Assembly: GCF_900105755.1 (NCBI RefSeq)
Contig: NZ_FNTQ01000001.1
Coordinates: forward strand, 6,448,001 to 6,512,000
Source of the DNA: Streptomyces sp. Ag109_O5-10
GTDB lineage: Bacteria; Actinomycetota; Actinomycetes; Streptomycetales; Streptomycetaceae
DNA: 64,000 nucleotides
Direction: 5' to 3'
Part shown: positions 1 through 6,915 of the stretch, piece by piece
Numbering within the stretch: the first letter of the stretch is position 1
How the letters are laid out: every line of letters starts with the position of its first letter
Program-made: the position numbers and the translations under genes
The notes under the pieces: model-generated
The model's database searches: none
Told to the model about the DNA's origin: nothing
What the model saw: the letters and a program-made list of their open reading frames with translations, nothing else

Positions 1-84
1 GTCGAAGGTGACGTCGAGGATCTCGCGCTCGCGCTCCTCCGTCAGCCGCTTGCGCCGGTTGGATGCCGGTGCCTGCTTGCTCAT
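1..84 (-). CDS. TetR-family regulator, N-terminal 28 residues only (runs off window)
   Basis: Reading leftward from an ATG at 84, the frame gives a short basic leader followed by RKRLTEERE and ILDVTFD, which looks like the first helix of a TetR DNA-binding domain. The rest of the gene lies outside the window, so ligand and targets cannot be judged. The upstream side (143-175) carries inverted repeats that would suit autoregulation. The family call rests on under 30 residues and on the operator context. Confidence 0.6.
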   Translation of the reverse strand, partial: MSKQAPASNRRKRLTEEREREILDVTFD

Positions 85-142
85 CAGTGATTCCCGTCGT
101 CCAAGTCGCCGGTCCATGACCGTCCGTCTGGACAGCAGGGAC

Positions 143-175
143 CGAAAACGTGTTTTCGACAATACGTTTTCGATA
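143..175. promoter_or_regulatory. Probable TetR operator
   Basis: Positions 143-158 form a near-perfect palindrome (cgaaaacgtgttttcg). A second half-site, acgttttcg, follows at 164-172. The AT-rich block sits 60-90 bp upstream of the TetR start at 84, a usual place for an autoregulatory operator. The assignment is inferred from symmetry and position. Confidence 0.55.
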
Positions 176-348
176 AGTGGTTATCAAGCCTGCCGCGAAG
201 GGGCGTCGGCACGGCGGTATCGACGCCGCCCGGGAGGGCCGGGTGGCCGGCGGAAGCCTGACCGCGCCGCGTCGTCCGCCGAGGAGCCGGATACGGGGTG
301 CGCACGACCCCGCGAGGTCCCGCCAGGCGAGCTTCGGGTACGAAGAGC

Positions 349-547
349 GGGGTCAACGACGGCGACTTCGTCTCGGCCGGCGCCGACCAGGACCCGCTCG
401 CGGGCAACCACGTCACCGGCGCCGACTTCAGCTACGCGGCGAAGCCGGCGCGGCGCCGCCTGCGCGGGCTGCCCGCGTTCGTCGTGACCAAGGACGGCGA
501 ACACGTCTTCCTGCCCGGCGTCAACGGCCTGCACTACCTGGCCGACG
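349..547 (+). pseudogene. Coding remnant, possibly the C-terminal end of a Dyp-type peroxidase
   Basis: One plus-strand frame reads NDGDFVSAGADQDPLAGN and then GLPAFVVTKDGEHVFLPG before losing protein character. The ending (PAFVVT, FLPG, LHYLA) recalls the C-terminus of actinobacterial Dyp-type haem peroxidases, but this is memory-based and weak. No start codon or ribosome site fits and the N-terminal part is missing, so it is treated as a remnant. Confidence 0.3.
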
Positions 548-614
548 GCCGCCGAGTCACGTCTGGGCGGCCCGGCCGGGCTTCTGCGTGCGGGCCTTCA
601 CCGTAGGGGGGGTC

Positions 615-850
615 GCCGCGGGTGCGCTGTTGCATCGTCGGTGTGCGCTGCGGGCGTTGGCGGGGTCGAGGAGGTCGCCCGCCCTTCGACGGGGGCTGCT
701 CGTGGTCGAGGGTGAGGCGAGGGGGCGGCGGCCGTCGGCGTTGGCGGGGATGTTGTGGCCGCGGATCCAGCATGGGAGGCCGAGGGCTTTCTGCGCGGCG
801 GCCGGGCGGCGGCAGGGGCGCCCGTTGCGGGGGTTGTCGACGGGCGCCAC
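615..850 (-). pseudogene. HNH-endonuclease-like gene, frameshifted
   Basis: The minus strand carries an HNH-type protein split over two frames. One frame begins near a GTG at 850 and contains NGRPCRRPAAAQK and GLPCWIRGHNI. A second contains LTLDHEQPPSKGG, the expected His-containing core. The first then resumes with GDLLDPANARSAHRRCN. The expected CxxC reads CWIRG, so the second cysteine is lost as well. The fragment starts 5 bases after the stop of the lipoprotein gene, and an aggagg there overlaps the GTG. Phage- or plasmid-type origin is likely for the family. Confidence 0.55.
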
Positions 851-854
851 CTCC

Positions 855-1136
855 TTACGGCTGTGCGGTCTCCAGGCCCTTCAGGGTGTTGTCGACCTGC
901 TCGCTGATGACTTCGGTGGCGAGTTTCTGCACGGTCTTGTCGTCGAGGCCGTCGCAGGCGGTGGGTCGGTCGGCGGGTGTGGCCTTGTCGCCTTGGGCGG
1001 CCGCCTTCTTGAAGTCCTTGACCATGGCGGCTTTGCAGGCGGCTGGGTCGGCCTCGGCGTCGGTGCCGCTGCTGCAGGCGGTGAGGGCGGCGGTGAGGGC
1101 GAGCAGTGCGGCGCAGGCGGCTGTGCGGGTGTTCAT
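855..1136 (-). CDS. Small secreted lipoprotein
   Basis: A 93-residue protein starting at ATG 1136 behind an aaggggg ribosome site. The N-terminus is basic, followed by a hydrophobic stretch ending in the lipobox LTAC at about residues 18-21, so the mature protein would be anchored through its cysteine. The mature part is charged (MVKDFKKAAAQGDK, TVQKLATEVISEQVDN) and contains two further cysteines that could pair. A longer reading from 1241 is possible but lacks a ribosome site and would bury the signal peptide. Function unknown. Confidence 0.75.
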   Translation of the reverse strand: MNTRTAACAALLALTAALTACSSGTDAEADPAACKAAMVKDFKKAAAQGDKATPADRPTACDGLDDKTVQKLATEVISEQVDNTLKGLETAQP

Positions 1137-1307
1137 GGGTCCCCCTTGAGGGGGCATCATGCGCAGCGCCAGGGTGGCTGTGTGGTCGTTGTGGCGATGC
1201 TGTGACGCTGAACGCCGCCCGGCCTCTCCCGCACGGCTCACCGCTGCCCCTTCGCTCCAGGGCGGCGGCCGGCACGACGAAGCCCCGGCCGGGAGGCAAG
1301 TTCTACT

Positions 1308-1604
1308 GATCCCCGCAACACCCTGGAGTTCAGGGAGCTGCGGGGATCGTGGATTTCGAGGTGTTGAAGGCGAGGTTCTTCGAGGCGCTGGACCGGGAGG
1401 GCGGCTCGAATGAGAACACGAACGGCCTGCTTCGGCAGTACTTCCCCAAGGGCACCGACCTGTCCGCGCACAGTCCCGCAGACCTTGAACACGTCGCCCA
1501 GCAGCTCAACGGTCGGCCACGCAAGACGCTCGGCTGGAGAACCCCAGCCGAGCGTCTGCGTGATCTACTGATGGCCGCATAAGCCATCAGGTGTTGCGGG
1601 GATC
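1308..1604 (+). mobile_element. IS30-type insertion sequence remnant with both inverted ends
   Basis: The 297-bp unit is bounded by perfect 15-bp inverted repeats, gatccccgcaacacc at 1308-1322 and its complement at 1590-1604. Inside lies only the last part of an IS30-family transposase (see 1349-1582). The left end forms a larger hairpin: gatccccgc (1308-1316) pairs with gcggggatc (1340-1348) and ccctg pairs with caggg between them. No clear target-site duplication flanks it. It looks like an internally deleted, MITE-like derivative. Confidence 0.75.
1349..1582 (+). pseudogene. IS30-family transposase, C-terminal fragment
   Basis: The 77-residue reading contains GGSNENTNGLLRQYFPKG and RPRKTLGWRTPAERL, the conserved C-terminal end of IS30-family DDE transposases. 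The Glu of NENTNG would be the last catalytic residue. The N-terminal helix-turn-helix and both catalytic Asp residues are missing, so no active transposase is expected. It lies wholly within the 1308-1604 element. Confidence 0.75.
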
Positions 1605-1646
1605 CCGAGAATCCGCCGGATGGCCGGGGCGCGCGGTGTGCACTGA

Positions 1647-1823
1647 TCAGCTGGGACTCGATAGGTCGAGCCAGATCTTTCGGAGCTTCTTGCCCGACGT
1701 CTCTACGTACAACGCGTGCTTCGTGGTTGCGCTGTTCTTGCTGGCGTGTTCGACGAAGGCCCTAAGGTCGTCGATCGTCAGGTCCCTACCGTTGCCGTTG
1801 AGGATGTGCTGATGCTCTGGCAT
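1647..1823 (-). CDS. Small hypothetical protein
   Basis: A 58-residue reading from ATG 1823, beginning MPEHQHILNGNG and containing LTIDDLRAFVEHASKN and KKLRKIWLDL. Residue use is protein-like and less arginine-rich than chance frames in this GC range. No family is recognised. The frame extends upstream to 1961 but that extension is proline/arginine-rich and probably not translated. It sits beside the IS30 remnant, so it may be part of a transferred segment. Confidence 0.45.
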   Translation of the reverse strand: MPEHQHILNGNGRDLTIDDLRAFVEHASKNSATTKHALYVETSGKKLRKIWLDLSSPS

Positions 1824-2065
1824 GGGCACAGCATGCGGTGATGTTCGGCCCGCTGTCACTAGTGCGTGGAGCGCGGTGAAGCCCCGGCGGTGTGTGATCG
1901 GCCGGGGGAGCAGAATGGGTTGGCTCATGGGCGGTCTCGGCGTCGTCGGGGATCTGTACATGATCTGGGATGCGACGCGGTCGTGGCAGTGGGGCTGTGA
2001 CGGATGGCTTGTCTCCTGTGGCCCGCTGCCGATGGCATGAGTGTGAAGAGGCCGAGGAAAGAGCT

Positions 2066-2788
2066 ATGGCGAAAGAGCGAGTGACGGTGTGCCTCCCCCC
2101 GTGCGACCCGGGGGACGTCGGCCGGGCCATCACCGCGGCGATGGCGCCGTTCGACTACAACCGTGATGCCGGAGTCGGTGATCCGGACGTCGAGACCTGG
2201 TGGGACTACTGGCAGATCGACGGCGGGGGCATCGAGTTCCTGGTCGTCCCGGGGCACGAGGACGACCCGCGCCTCATCCGGGGGGCCGAAACCCTGTCCG
2301 GAGAGCCGCGCAGTGTTCCGCCGGGGCTGTGCGACGGCGGCCCGCGAGCACTGCTGGACCTCGAAACGCCGCGGGCGCGGGCGGCCGCCGAGGCACGCAG
2401 GGTCTTCGAGGCGTGGCTGGGCTTTGCCAAGGCCTACCCGCCCGTCCGCTCGGCGGGTGAATTCTGGGCCCGGCACTTTGCCGACCCCGAGAACTACCCG
2501 CGCGCCCGGGCACTGGAGGACTTCCGCACGCAGCCGGCCATCGCGGCCCTCTTGGACAACCCGGAACTGGAGGACCTCGTGGGCGACGACCCGGTCGCCA
2601 ACCTGGGCGACGACCTCGACGCCCTGGTGCGCCACGCCAGGGACGACGCCCTGCCCTCGAACGCCCTGCTGACCCTGGACGGACGCTGGCTGGACGTCGC
2701 GAACGCCGAGCGGCGCCGCTACTTCACCGACTACCTCGACGCCCTTCCGGGCGACGCGTACGCCGTGCGCGTGCTGTACCACGGCTGA
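2066..2788 (+). CDS. Hypothetical 240-aa protein (duplicated in window)
   Basis: Begins at ATG 2066 after gaggaaagagct. The protein is acidic and soluble, with no signal or membrane segment. Visible features are an opening MAKERVTVCLPPC, a tryptophan-rich strand ETWWDYWQIDGGG at about residues 48-60, an FEAWLGFAKAYPP segment, and an acidic stretch ELEDLVGDDPVANLGDD. No family is recognised. A degenerate copy of the first 60 codons lies at 16219-16380 with the same codons for ETWWD and WQIDGG, so the locus duplicated and one copy decayed. Confidence 0.7.
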   Translation: MAKERVTVCLPPCDPGDVGRAITAAMAPFDYNRDAGVGDPDVETWWDYWQIDGGGIEFLVVPGHEDDPRLIRGAETLSGEPRSVPPGLCDGGPRALLDLETPRARAAAEARRVFEAWLGFAKAYPPVRSAGEFWARHFADPENYPRARALEDFRTQPAIAALLDNPELEDLVGDDPVANLGDDLDALVRHARDDALPSNALLTLDGRWLDVANAERRRYFTDYLDALPGDAYAVRVLYHG

Positions 2789-3056
2789 GGTGTGCGTCCG
2801 CGAGTCGGCCAGGTAGGGGGAGTGTCTCTGCACGCTGTCCGGCGGTGCTCCGGACGGTCACCGTGGCTTCGGGGTACAGGAGATGTCAATGCCGAGTATA
2901 TGTTGCCACTATTTGCCTCTATGTCAGGCCGGTCCTAGCGTGGTGCACACCCGCGCAGCCACTCGTCACGCTGGGCGGACGCCGGCTGGCGCGGGCTCAC
3001 GGCATTTTGCGGGTGAAGGATTCGAACGGCCGCCTTCTGCGCTCCGTACGTCGCCA

Positions 3057-3206
3057 GTGGTGGAGTTCATCGGCGCCGACCAGTTCACGAGCTGGGGCGA
3101 GGGCAACCCGCTCAAGCGCAACGCCACGCCCGAGGAACTCGCCGAGGTCATCGCGTTCGTGGCCAGCGAGCGCGCGAGCTTCGTCACCGGCCAGGTGCGC
3201 CTTCGG
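3057..3206 (+). pseudogene. Short-chain dehydrogenase fragment
   Basis: The frame reads VVEFIGADQFTSWGEGNPLK, then RNATPEELAEVIAFVASERA and SFVTGQV, which matches the C-terminal quarter of SDR enzymes (the segment before the final strand). The Rossmann N-terminus and the YxxxK active site are absent and the frame loses homology after GQV. It lies about 700 bp before an intact SDR gene. The last 270 bp before it (2789-3056) show nothing convincing. Confidence 0.6.
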
Positions 3207-3256
3207 CTACTTGCCGTCGCTGCCGACCGGGCAGGGGGGCGAGAGGCGGTTGACCG

Positions 3257-3748
3257 TCAGCAGCCCGCTTCGTCGTGGGCGCTCGATTCGCGCTGCGCGG
3301 TCCGGGCGACGCGTGCGAGCAGGGTGCGTAGCTGTGCGGCGTCGTCGGCGTCGAGATCGGCGAGGAGGCGTCCTTCGGCGGCGGCGAGGCTGTGCCGTAC
3401 CTGGGCGAGGCGGGCGCGTCCGGTGTCGGTGATGAGGACTTGGCGGGCGCGGCGGTCGCGGGGGTCGGGCCTGCGGGTGACCAGCTCGTGTGCTTCGAGG
3501 TCGTCGAGCAGGTAGGTCATCACGGTGCGGTCCAGGCTGACCTTCTTGGCCAGGGAGAGCTGCGAGGGCGGCTCCCCGCCGGCGAGGGCGACCAGGACGA
3601 GGTAGGCGCGCGCGCCCCCGGGCAGATCGGCGACGGACTCGGTGGCCACACGGCGAAACGCCGAGGAGACCATGCGGATCGCCCAGCCCAGATCGGTGTC
3701 CAGTGCCGGGTCCGCGGGCTCGCCGCTCTGTTTCTCCTTCTCGGACAT
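3257..3748 (-). CDS. MarR-family transcriptional regulator
   Basis: A protein of about 163 residues with the MarR winged-helix layout: an N-terminal dimerisation helix, a DNA-recognition region SQLSLAKKVSLDRTVMTYLL, and the wing DPRDRRARQVLITDTG near residues 97-112. ATG 3748 is preferred; a GTG at 3760 would add four residues. It is divergent from the SDR gene at 3902, and the 29-bp inverted repeat at 3789-3817 between them is the likely operator for both. The usual inference is repression of the SDR relieved by a small phenolic or redox ligand; the ligand is not visible. Confidence 0.85.
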   Translation of the reverse strand: MSEKEKQSGEPADPALDTDLGWAIRMVSSAFRRVATESVADLPGGARAYLVLVALAGGEPPSQLSLAKKVSLDRTVMTYLLDDLEAHELVTRRPDPRDRRARQVLITDTGRARLAQVRHSLAAAEGRLLADLDADDAAQLRTLLARVARTAQRESSAHDEAGC

Positions 3749-3788
3749 GGAAGCGCTCACCCGCGCAGTCTACATGATGCGCTCTGCC

Positions 3789-3817
3789 ACAGATGTTCTT
3801 GTGAACAGAACATCTGT
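3789..3817. promoter_or_regulatory. MarR operator candidate
   Basis: Perfect 11-bp inverted repeats acagatgttct (3789-3799) and agaacatctgt (3807-3817) flank a 7-bp spacer in the gap between marR (start 3748) and the SDR gene (start 3902). Size and symmetry suit a MarR dimer; assignment is by position. Confidence 0.7.
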
Positions 3818-3901
3818 CACGCATAGTGGTTCCGTTCCCGGTGGCCGGCGTGCGACCCGCGCCGGCCACCACGACCACCAACCACCGCAGGGAAGTTGAC
3901 G

Positions 3902-4663
3902 ATGAGCACCAGCACCCGCAGCACCGCTTTGCAGGGCCGCACCGCGCTCGTGACGGGAGCGACGTCGGGGATCGGCAAGGCCGTCGCGCAGAGCCTCGCC
4001 CGCCAGGGCGCCGAGGTCGTGTTGCACGGCCGGGACCTGGCCCGGGGGGAGGCGCTGGTCAAGGAGATCGAAGCCGAGGGCGGCAGCGCCCGTTTCGTCG
4101 CCGCGGACCTCGCCGACGCCGCTGACACGCTGCGCCTGGCGTCCGCGGCGGGAGCGGTGGACATCCTGGTGAGCAACGCGGGTCTGTACGAGTTCGCCCC
4201 GACGGCCACGACGGACGCCGCGAGCTTCGACCGGCACATCGCGGTCAACACCCGCGCTCCCTTCCTTCTGGTGGGTGCGCTGGCGCCGGGCATGGCCGAG
4301 CGGGGGCACGGCTCCATCGTGATCGTCGGCTCCAGCGCGGCCCGACAGCCCGCTCCGATCGGGGCCGCCTACGGTGCCTCCAAGGCCGCTGCGGAGACCC
4401 TGACCCGCTACTGGGCCACCGAGTTCGGTCCGGCCGGGGTGCGGGTCAACGCCGTCTCCCCTGGCCCCGTACACACCGAGGGCACCGAGGCGATGCTCGG
4501 GGAGCACGTCGCCGTCCTGGACACCACCAACGCGCGCGGACGTGCGGGTCAGCCCGGCGAGATCGCCGAGATCGTCTCGTTCCTGGCCGGCCCGGCCAGT
4601 TCCTACGTCAACGGTGCCGTCCTGTTCGCCGACGGCGGCGAGCGCAGCGCCCTCCCCGCCTGA
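3902..4663 (+). CDS. Short-chain dehydrogenase/reductase (SDR)
   Basis: Classical NAD(P)-dependent SDR of 253 residues. Cofactor motif TGATSGIG is near residues 18-25, VSNAG follows in the fourth strand, and the catalytic pair appears as YGASK with an upstream Ser in IVGSSAA. The C-terminus ends in the family strand VNGAVLFADGG. ATG 3902 is chosen for the ggga sequence about 8 bases upstream; a TTG at 3896 is possible. Transcribed away from marR across the shared operator. Substrate cannot be deduced. Confidence 0.9.
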   Translation: MSTSTRSTALQGRTALVTGATSGIGKAVAQSLARQGAEVVLHGRDLARGEALVKEIEAEGGSARFVAADLADAADTLRLASAAGAVDILVSNAGLYEFAPTATTDAASFDRHIAVNTRAPFLLVGALAPGMAERGHGSIVIVGSSAARQPAPIGAAYGASKAAAETLTRYWATEFGPAGVRVNAVSPGPVHTEGTEAMLGEHVAVLDTTNARGRAGQPGEIAEIVSFLAGPASSYVNGAVLFADGGERSALPA

Positions 4664-4671
4664 GGCGGCAC

Positions 4672-4800
4672 ACCGTGGACATGTGCGCCATCGGTGCCAC
4701 CGGGTTCGGCGGCGGCCACCTCGCCCGGCACCTGGCCGCCCCGGGCCACGCTGCAGCCCGGCCGGACAGCCCGTACCGGGTGGGCGCCGCCCGCCGGTTC
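4672..4800 (+). pseudogene. NAD-binding epimerase-type N-terminal scrap
   Basis: Eight bases after the SDR stop a frame reads VDMCAIGATGFGGGHLARHL, which resembles the Rossmann glycine motif GATGxxGxxL of NAD-dependent epimerases or NmrA proteins. Protein character fades within 40 codons into proline/arginine-rich sequence. It is probably the start of a deleted gene once in the SDR operon. The remaining bases to 4894 show nothing else. Confidence 0.35.
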
Positions 4801-4894
4801 GCGCCGGACACCGGCGAGCGGTCGCTGGGGTGTTGTGGCGGCCGCCGACACGTGCGCGGCGACGGCCGCCGTCACCCGCCTGACCCGGCTCGGC

Positions 4895-5233
4895 TCAGGA
4901 TCGGAGATCCGTCTCGTCGACGTCGAACCTGCGCACCTCATTGCGTATCCGCGGGCCCCATGCGGTGAGGAGCGCCGTGATCTCCGGTGTGGCCACGTGC
5001 CGGTCGAGAGCCTCCTGGGACGTCCACTGCTCCAGCACCGTGACGGCTCCGGTCGCCGCGTCCTCCACGCAGAACGACATCAGCACGTTCCCCGGGTTCG
5101 CCGCGGCGAGCGGGTACGACGTCGCCCGTGCCTCGGCGACGAACGTCTCGACCTCCTCGACGGGAACGAAGACCCGGCCGGCGATGACGACGGTCGTCCG
5201 GAGGTCTTCCTGGGGCTTGTTCAGCGCGTTCAT
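4895..5233 (-). CDS. Putative quinol monooxygenase (ABM domain)
   Basis: A 112-residue antibiotic-biosynthesis-monooxygenase fold protein. The pattern VVIAGRVFVPVEEVETFV, NPGNVLMSFCVED, VLEQWTSQEALDRHV and a final helix matches the single ABM ferredoxin-like domain seen in YgiN/ActVA-Orf6-type enzymes, which act as dimers without metal or flavin. It starts at ATG 5233. It follows the broken ene-reductase on the same strand, fitting a small quinone/electrophile-response group controlled by the MerR protein at 5590, though co-transcription is inferred. Confidence 0.8.
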   Translation of the reverse strand: MNALNKPQEDLRTTVVIAGRVFVPVEEVETFVAEARATSYPLAAANPGNVLMSFCVEDAATGAVTVLEQWTSQEALDRHVATPEITALLTAWGPRIRNEVRRFDVDETDLRS

Positions 5234-5263
5234 GGTTCTTCCTCGTCCTTCGTGTCCGGTCAG

Positions 5264-5471
5264 GCGGCGTACTGGTAGGCGGGGTAGGACTGTGAGATCA
5301 GGTAGCCGTTCGCCCTGTGCGGGTCGACGCCGTCGGAGCCGGCGTCGACGGCGCGCCGGGCGGCCTCGGCATAGCAGCGGGCCTGTTCGGGCACCTCGCC
5401 ATCACCACCCGGTTGGGCAGCTCCAGACCGCCCAGGCGGTGGCGGTCGAACAGCGTGGTCCTGCCCGTCAT
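5264..5471 (-). pseudogene. Old-yellow-enzyme (alkene reductase) gene with large internal deletion
   Basis: From ATG 5471, behind a good ggag ribosome site, the frame reads MTGRTTLFDRHRLGGLELPN then RVVMA, the start of OYE-family ene-reductases. After MA the homology jumps, out of frame, to FAEAARRA-like CYAEAARRAVDAGSDGVD and ANGYLISQ, which normally lies well over 100 residues further on. About a third to a half of the enzyme is missing and the remaining C-terminal part ends soon after. The MerR-type promoter in front of it (5534-5556) is intact, so only the coding region collapsed. Confidence 0.75.
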
Positions 5472-5533
5472 GCCACATCTCCTTCGTACGGGTCGAAGGC
5501 CCGGGAACGGCGGGCCCGACGAGTACGCTAGAA

Positions 5534-5556
5534 CCTGACATCGATGTGAGGGGCAA
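5534..5556. promoter_or_regulatory. MerR-type operator within an elongated promoter
   Basis: An 18-bp near-palindrome cctgacatcgatgtgagg spans 5534-5551. On the minus strand it lies between a ttgccc -35 (5551-5556) and a tagcgt-like -10, with a spacer of about 19-20 bp, the stretched geometry typical of MerR/SoxR-activated promoters. It would drive the ene-reductase remnant and sits 39 bp before the merR start at 5590. Confidence 0.65.
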
Positions 5557-5589
5557 GTCCTGGGGCGGGGGCACCGCCGGGAGGATGAG

Positions 5590-5961
5590 ATGCGGATCGG
5601 CGAACTCGCGGCGCGGACCGGGGTGAGTGTCCGTTCGCTGCGCTACTACGAGGAGCAGGGACTGCTCACCAGTACCCGCAGCGCCGGCGGGCAACGGCAC
5701 TACACGGAAGGCGACATCGAGCGGGTCGTCTTCATTCAGCGGCTGTACGTGGCCGGGCTGTCCAGCCGCACCATCCTGGAACTGATGCCGTGCCGGGACG
5801 CGCCCAGCGACGAGAACTCCGACATGGCACTGGAACGTATGGCCAAGGAGCGCGACCGGCTTTCCGCCCACATCGTGGAGCTGCTCGGCACTCGTGACTC
5901 CCTCGACGGTCTGATCGCCGCGGCCCAGGCCCATCGCGACACCCGCAGGACCGCGGCATGA
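5590..5961 (+). CDS. MerR-family transcriptional regulator
   Basis: A 123-residue MerR protein with N-terminal winged helix MRIGELAARTGVSVRSLRYY followed by EEQGLL and GGQRHYTEGDIERVVFIQRL, then a C-terminal dimerisation coiled coil (ERMAKERDRLSAHIVELL). The single cysteine in MPCRD argues against a SoxR-type iron-sulphur cluster. ATG 5590 follows a ggagg site. It is divergent from the ene-reductase remnant and probably activates that stretched promoter. No coding signal is evident from 5962 to 6215. Confidence 0.88.
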   Translation: MRIGELAARTGVSVRSLRYYEEQGLLTSTRSAGGQRHYTEGDIERVVFIQRLYVAGLSSRTILELMPCRDAPSDENSDMALERMAKERDRLSAHIVELLGTRDSLDGLIAAAQAHRDTRRTAA

Positions 5962-6215
5962 GGTCGCCCGCTTCGAGGCCACGGGTCAAGCGTGTGACCA
6001 GTGCCGGATCAAGACCGCAGAGGTTCCGGGTCCCGCACGCCACTTCGTGAGTGCGCCGGTCTGTGAGGGGTGGGCTGTCCGGCCGCGCGAGGTGCGCGTG
6101 GCGAGTTCGAGCAGGCCGCGGCGGCGCATGACGCCGAGAAGCGGCGGACCGGCGGCCGGGCGGCCGGGCGGTCGGGTCGGTCGGAAGCCCGGTGCCGCTC
6201 GGCACCGCGCGAGCT

Positions 6216-6577
6216 CTACTGTCTGAGGTCGATCGTGCGGACCGGCTGCCCTGTCGTGCGGGCGATGGTTTCGAAGTCGCGGTCGTAGTGGAGGAGGGTG
6301 AGTCCGGCTTCCTCGGCCGCGGCGGCCACGAGGAGATCGACGGGGCCCGCGCTGCGGTGTTCTCCCTTGGCGGTCAGTTGTCCCTGGACGATGCGTGAGC
6401 GGCGATAGACGCCGTCGAGCATGGGGCACCAGGCGTAGTGGGCGTCGAGGGCCGCTCGGTGAGGTCGCAGATCGCGACGAGGCCGGCGGCGATCCTGTCG
6501 TCCCATTCCACGGTGTTCTGACGGAGCAGGACACGGGCGAGGGCGGAGGTGTCGATGAGGTGGTCGGCGACGGTCAC
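6216..6577 (-). pseudogene. VapC-type PIN toxin, frameshifted
   Basis: The GTG at 6577 opens a PIN-domain N-terminus, MTVADHLIDTSALARVLLRQ and AAGLVAICDLTE. The family continuation (HYAWCPMLDGVYRRSRIVQG, HRSAGPVDLLVAAAAEEAG, LTLLHYDRDFETIA) appears in another frame down to a TAG at 6216. About a dozen residues between the two parts are missing, so a small deletion shifted the frame near 6455. The acidic PIN residues survive but would not be joined in one protein. The GTG overlaps the antitoxin stop by four bases (GTGA), the classic toxin-antitoxin arrangement. Confidence 0.75.
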
Positions 6578-6820
6578 CCGTCCGCTCCGGTACCGTGGTC
6601 GTCGGTTGCCGAGTCCGCGCCCCTGGGGCGGTACGCGCGCTTGTCCAGCAGCAGATCCATGTCGAGGGCGCCGTCCGCCGCCGGTTCGCGGGCTTCTTCA
6701 AGAGCGCGCAGCCGCCGGTAGCGGGCCGTGACCTCCCGCAGAGCGGTGTTGATCGTGTCGCGCTTGGTGGTGGTGCCGAGTTCTTCGGCTGCTTCTTCGT
6801 GGTGGTTGCGGAGTGGTGGG
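6574..6820 (-). pseudogene. VapB-type antitoxin, N-terminus damaged
   Basis: The conserved part reads EEAAEELGTTTKRDTINTAL and REVTARYRRL, a VapB-type antitoxin DNA-binding and linker region, ending in an acidic tail that would fold over the toxin. The expected first strand is missing: the sequence upstream reads as PPLRNHH in this frame, and the only starts are a TTG at 6837 and a GTG out of frame. The gene probably lost its true start by an indel, in step with decay of the toxin gene. Confidence 0.5.
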
Positions 6821-6915
6821 CGGACACCGTCCCTCAACGGCTCCGGTGCAGGGGATGGCGGGCCCTCGGCAGGACGGTGCGCCCCGCCGTACGCGGCCGG
6901 GGCGCACCGGACGGG

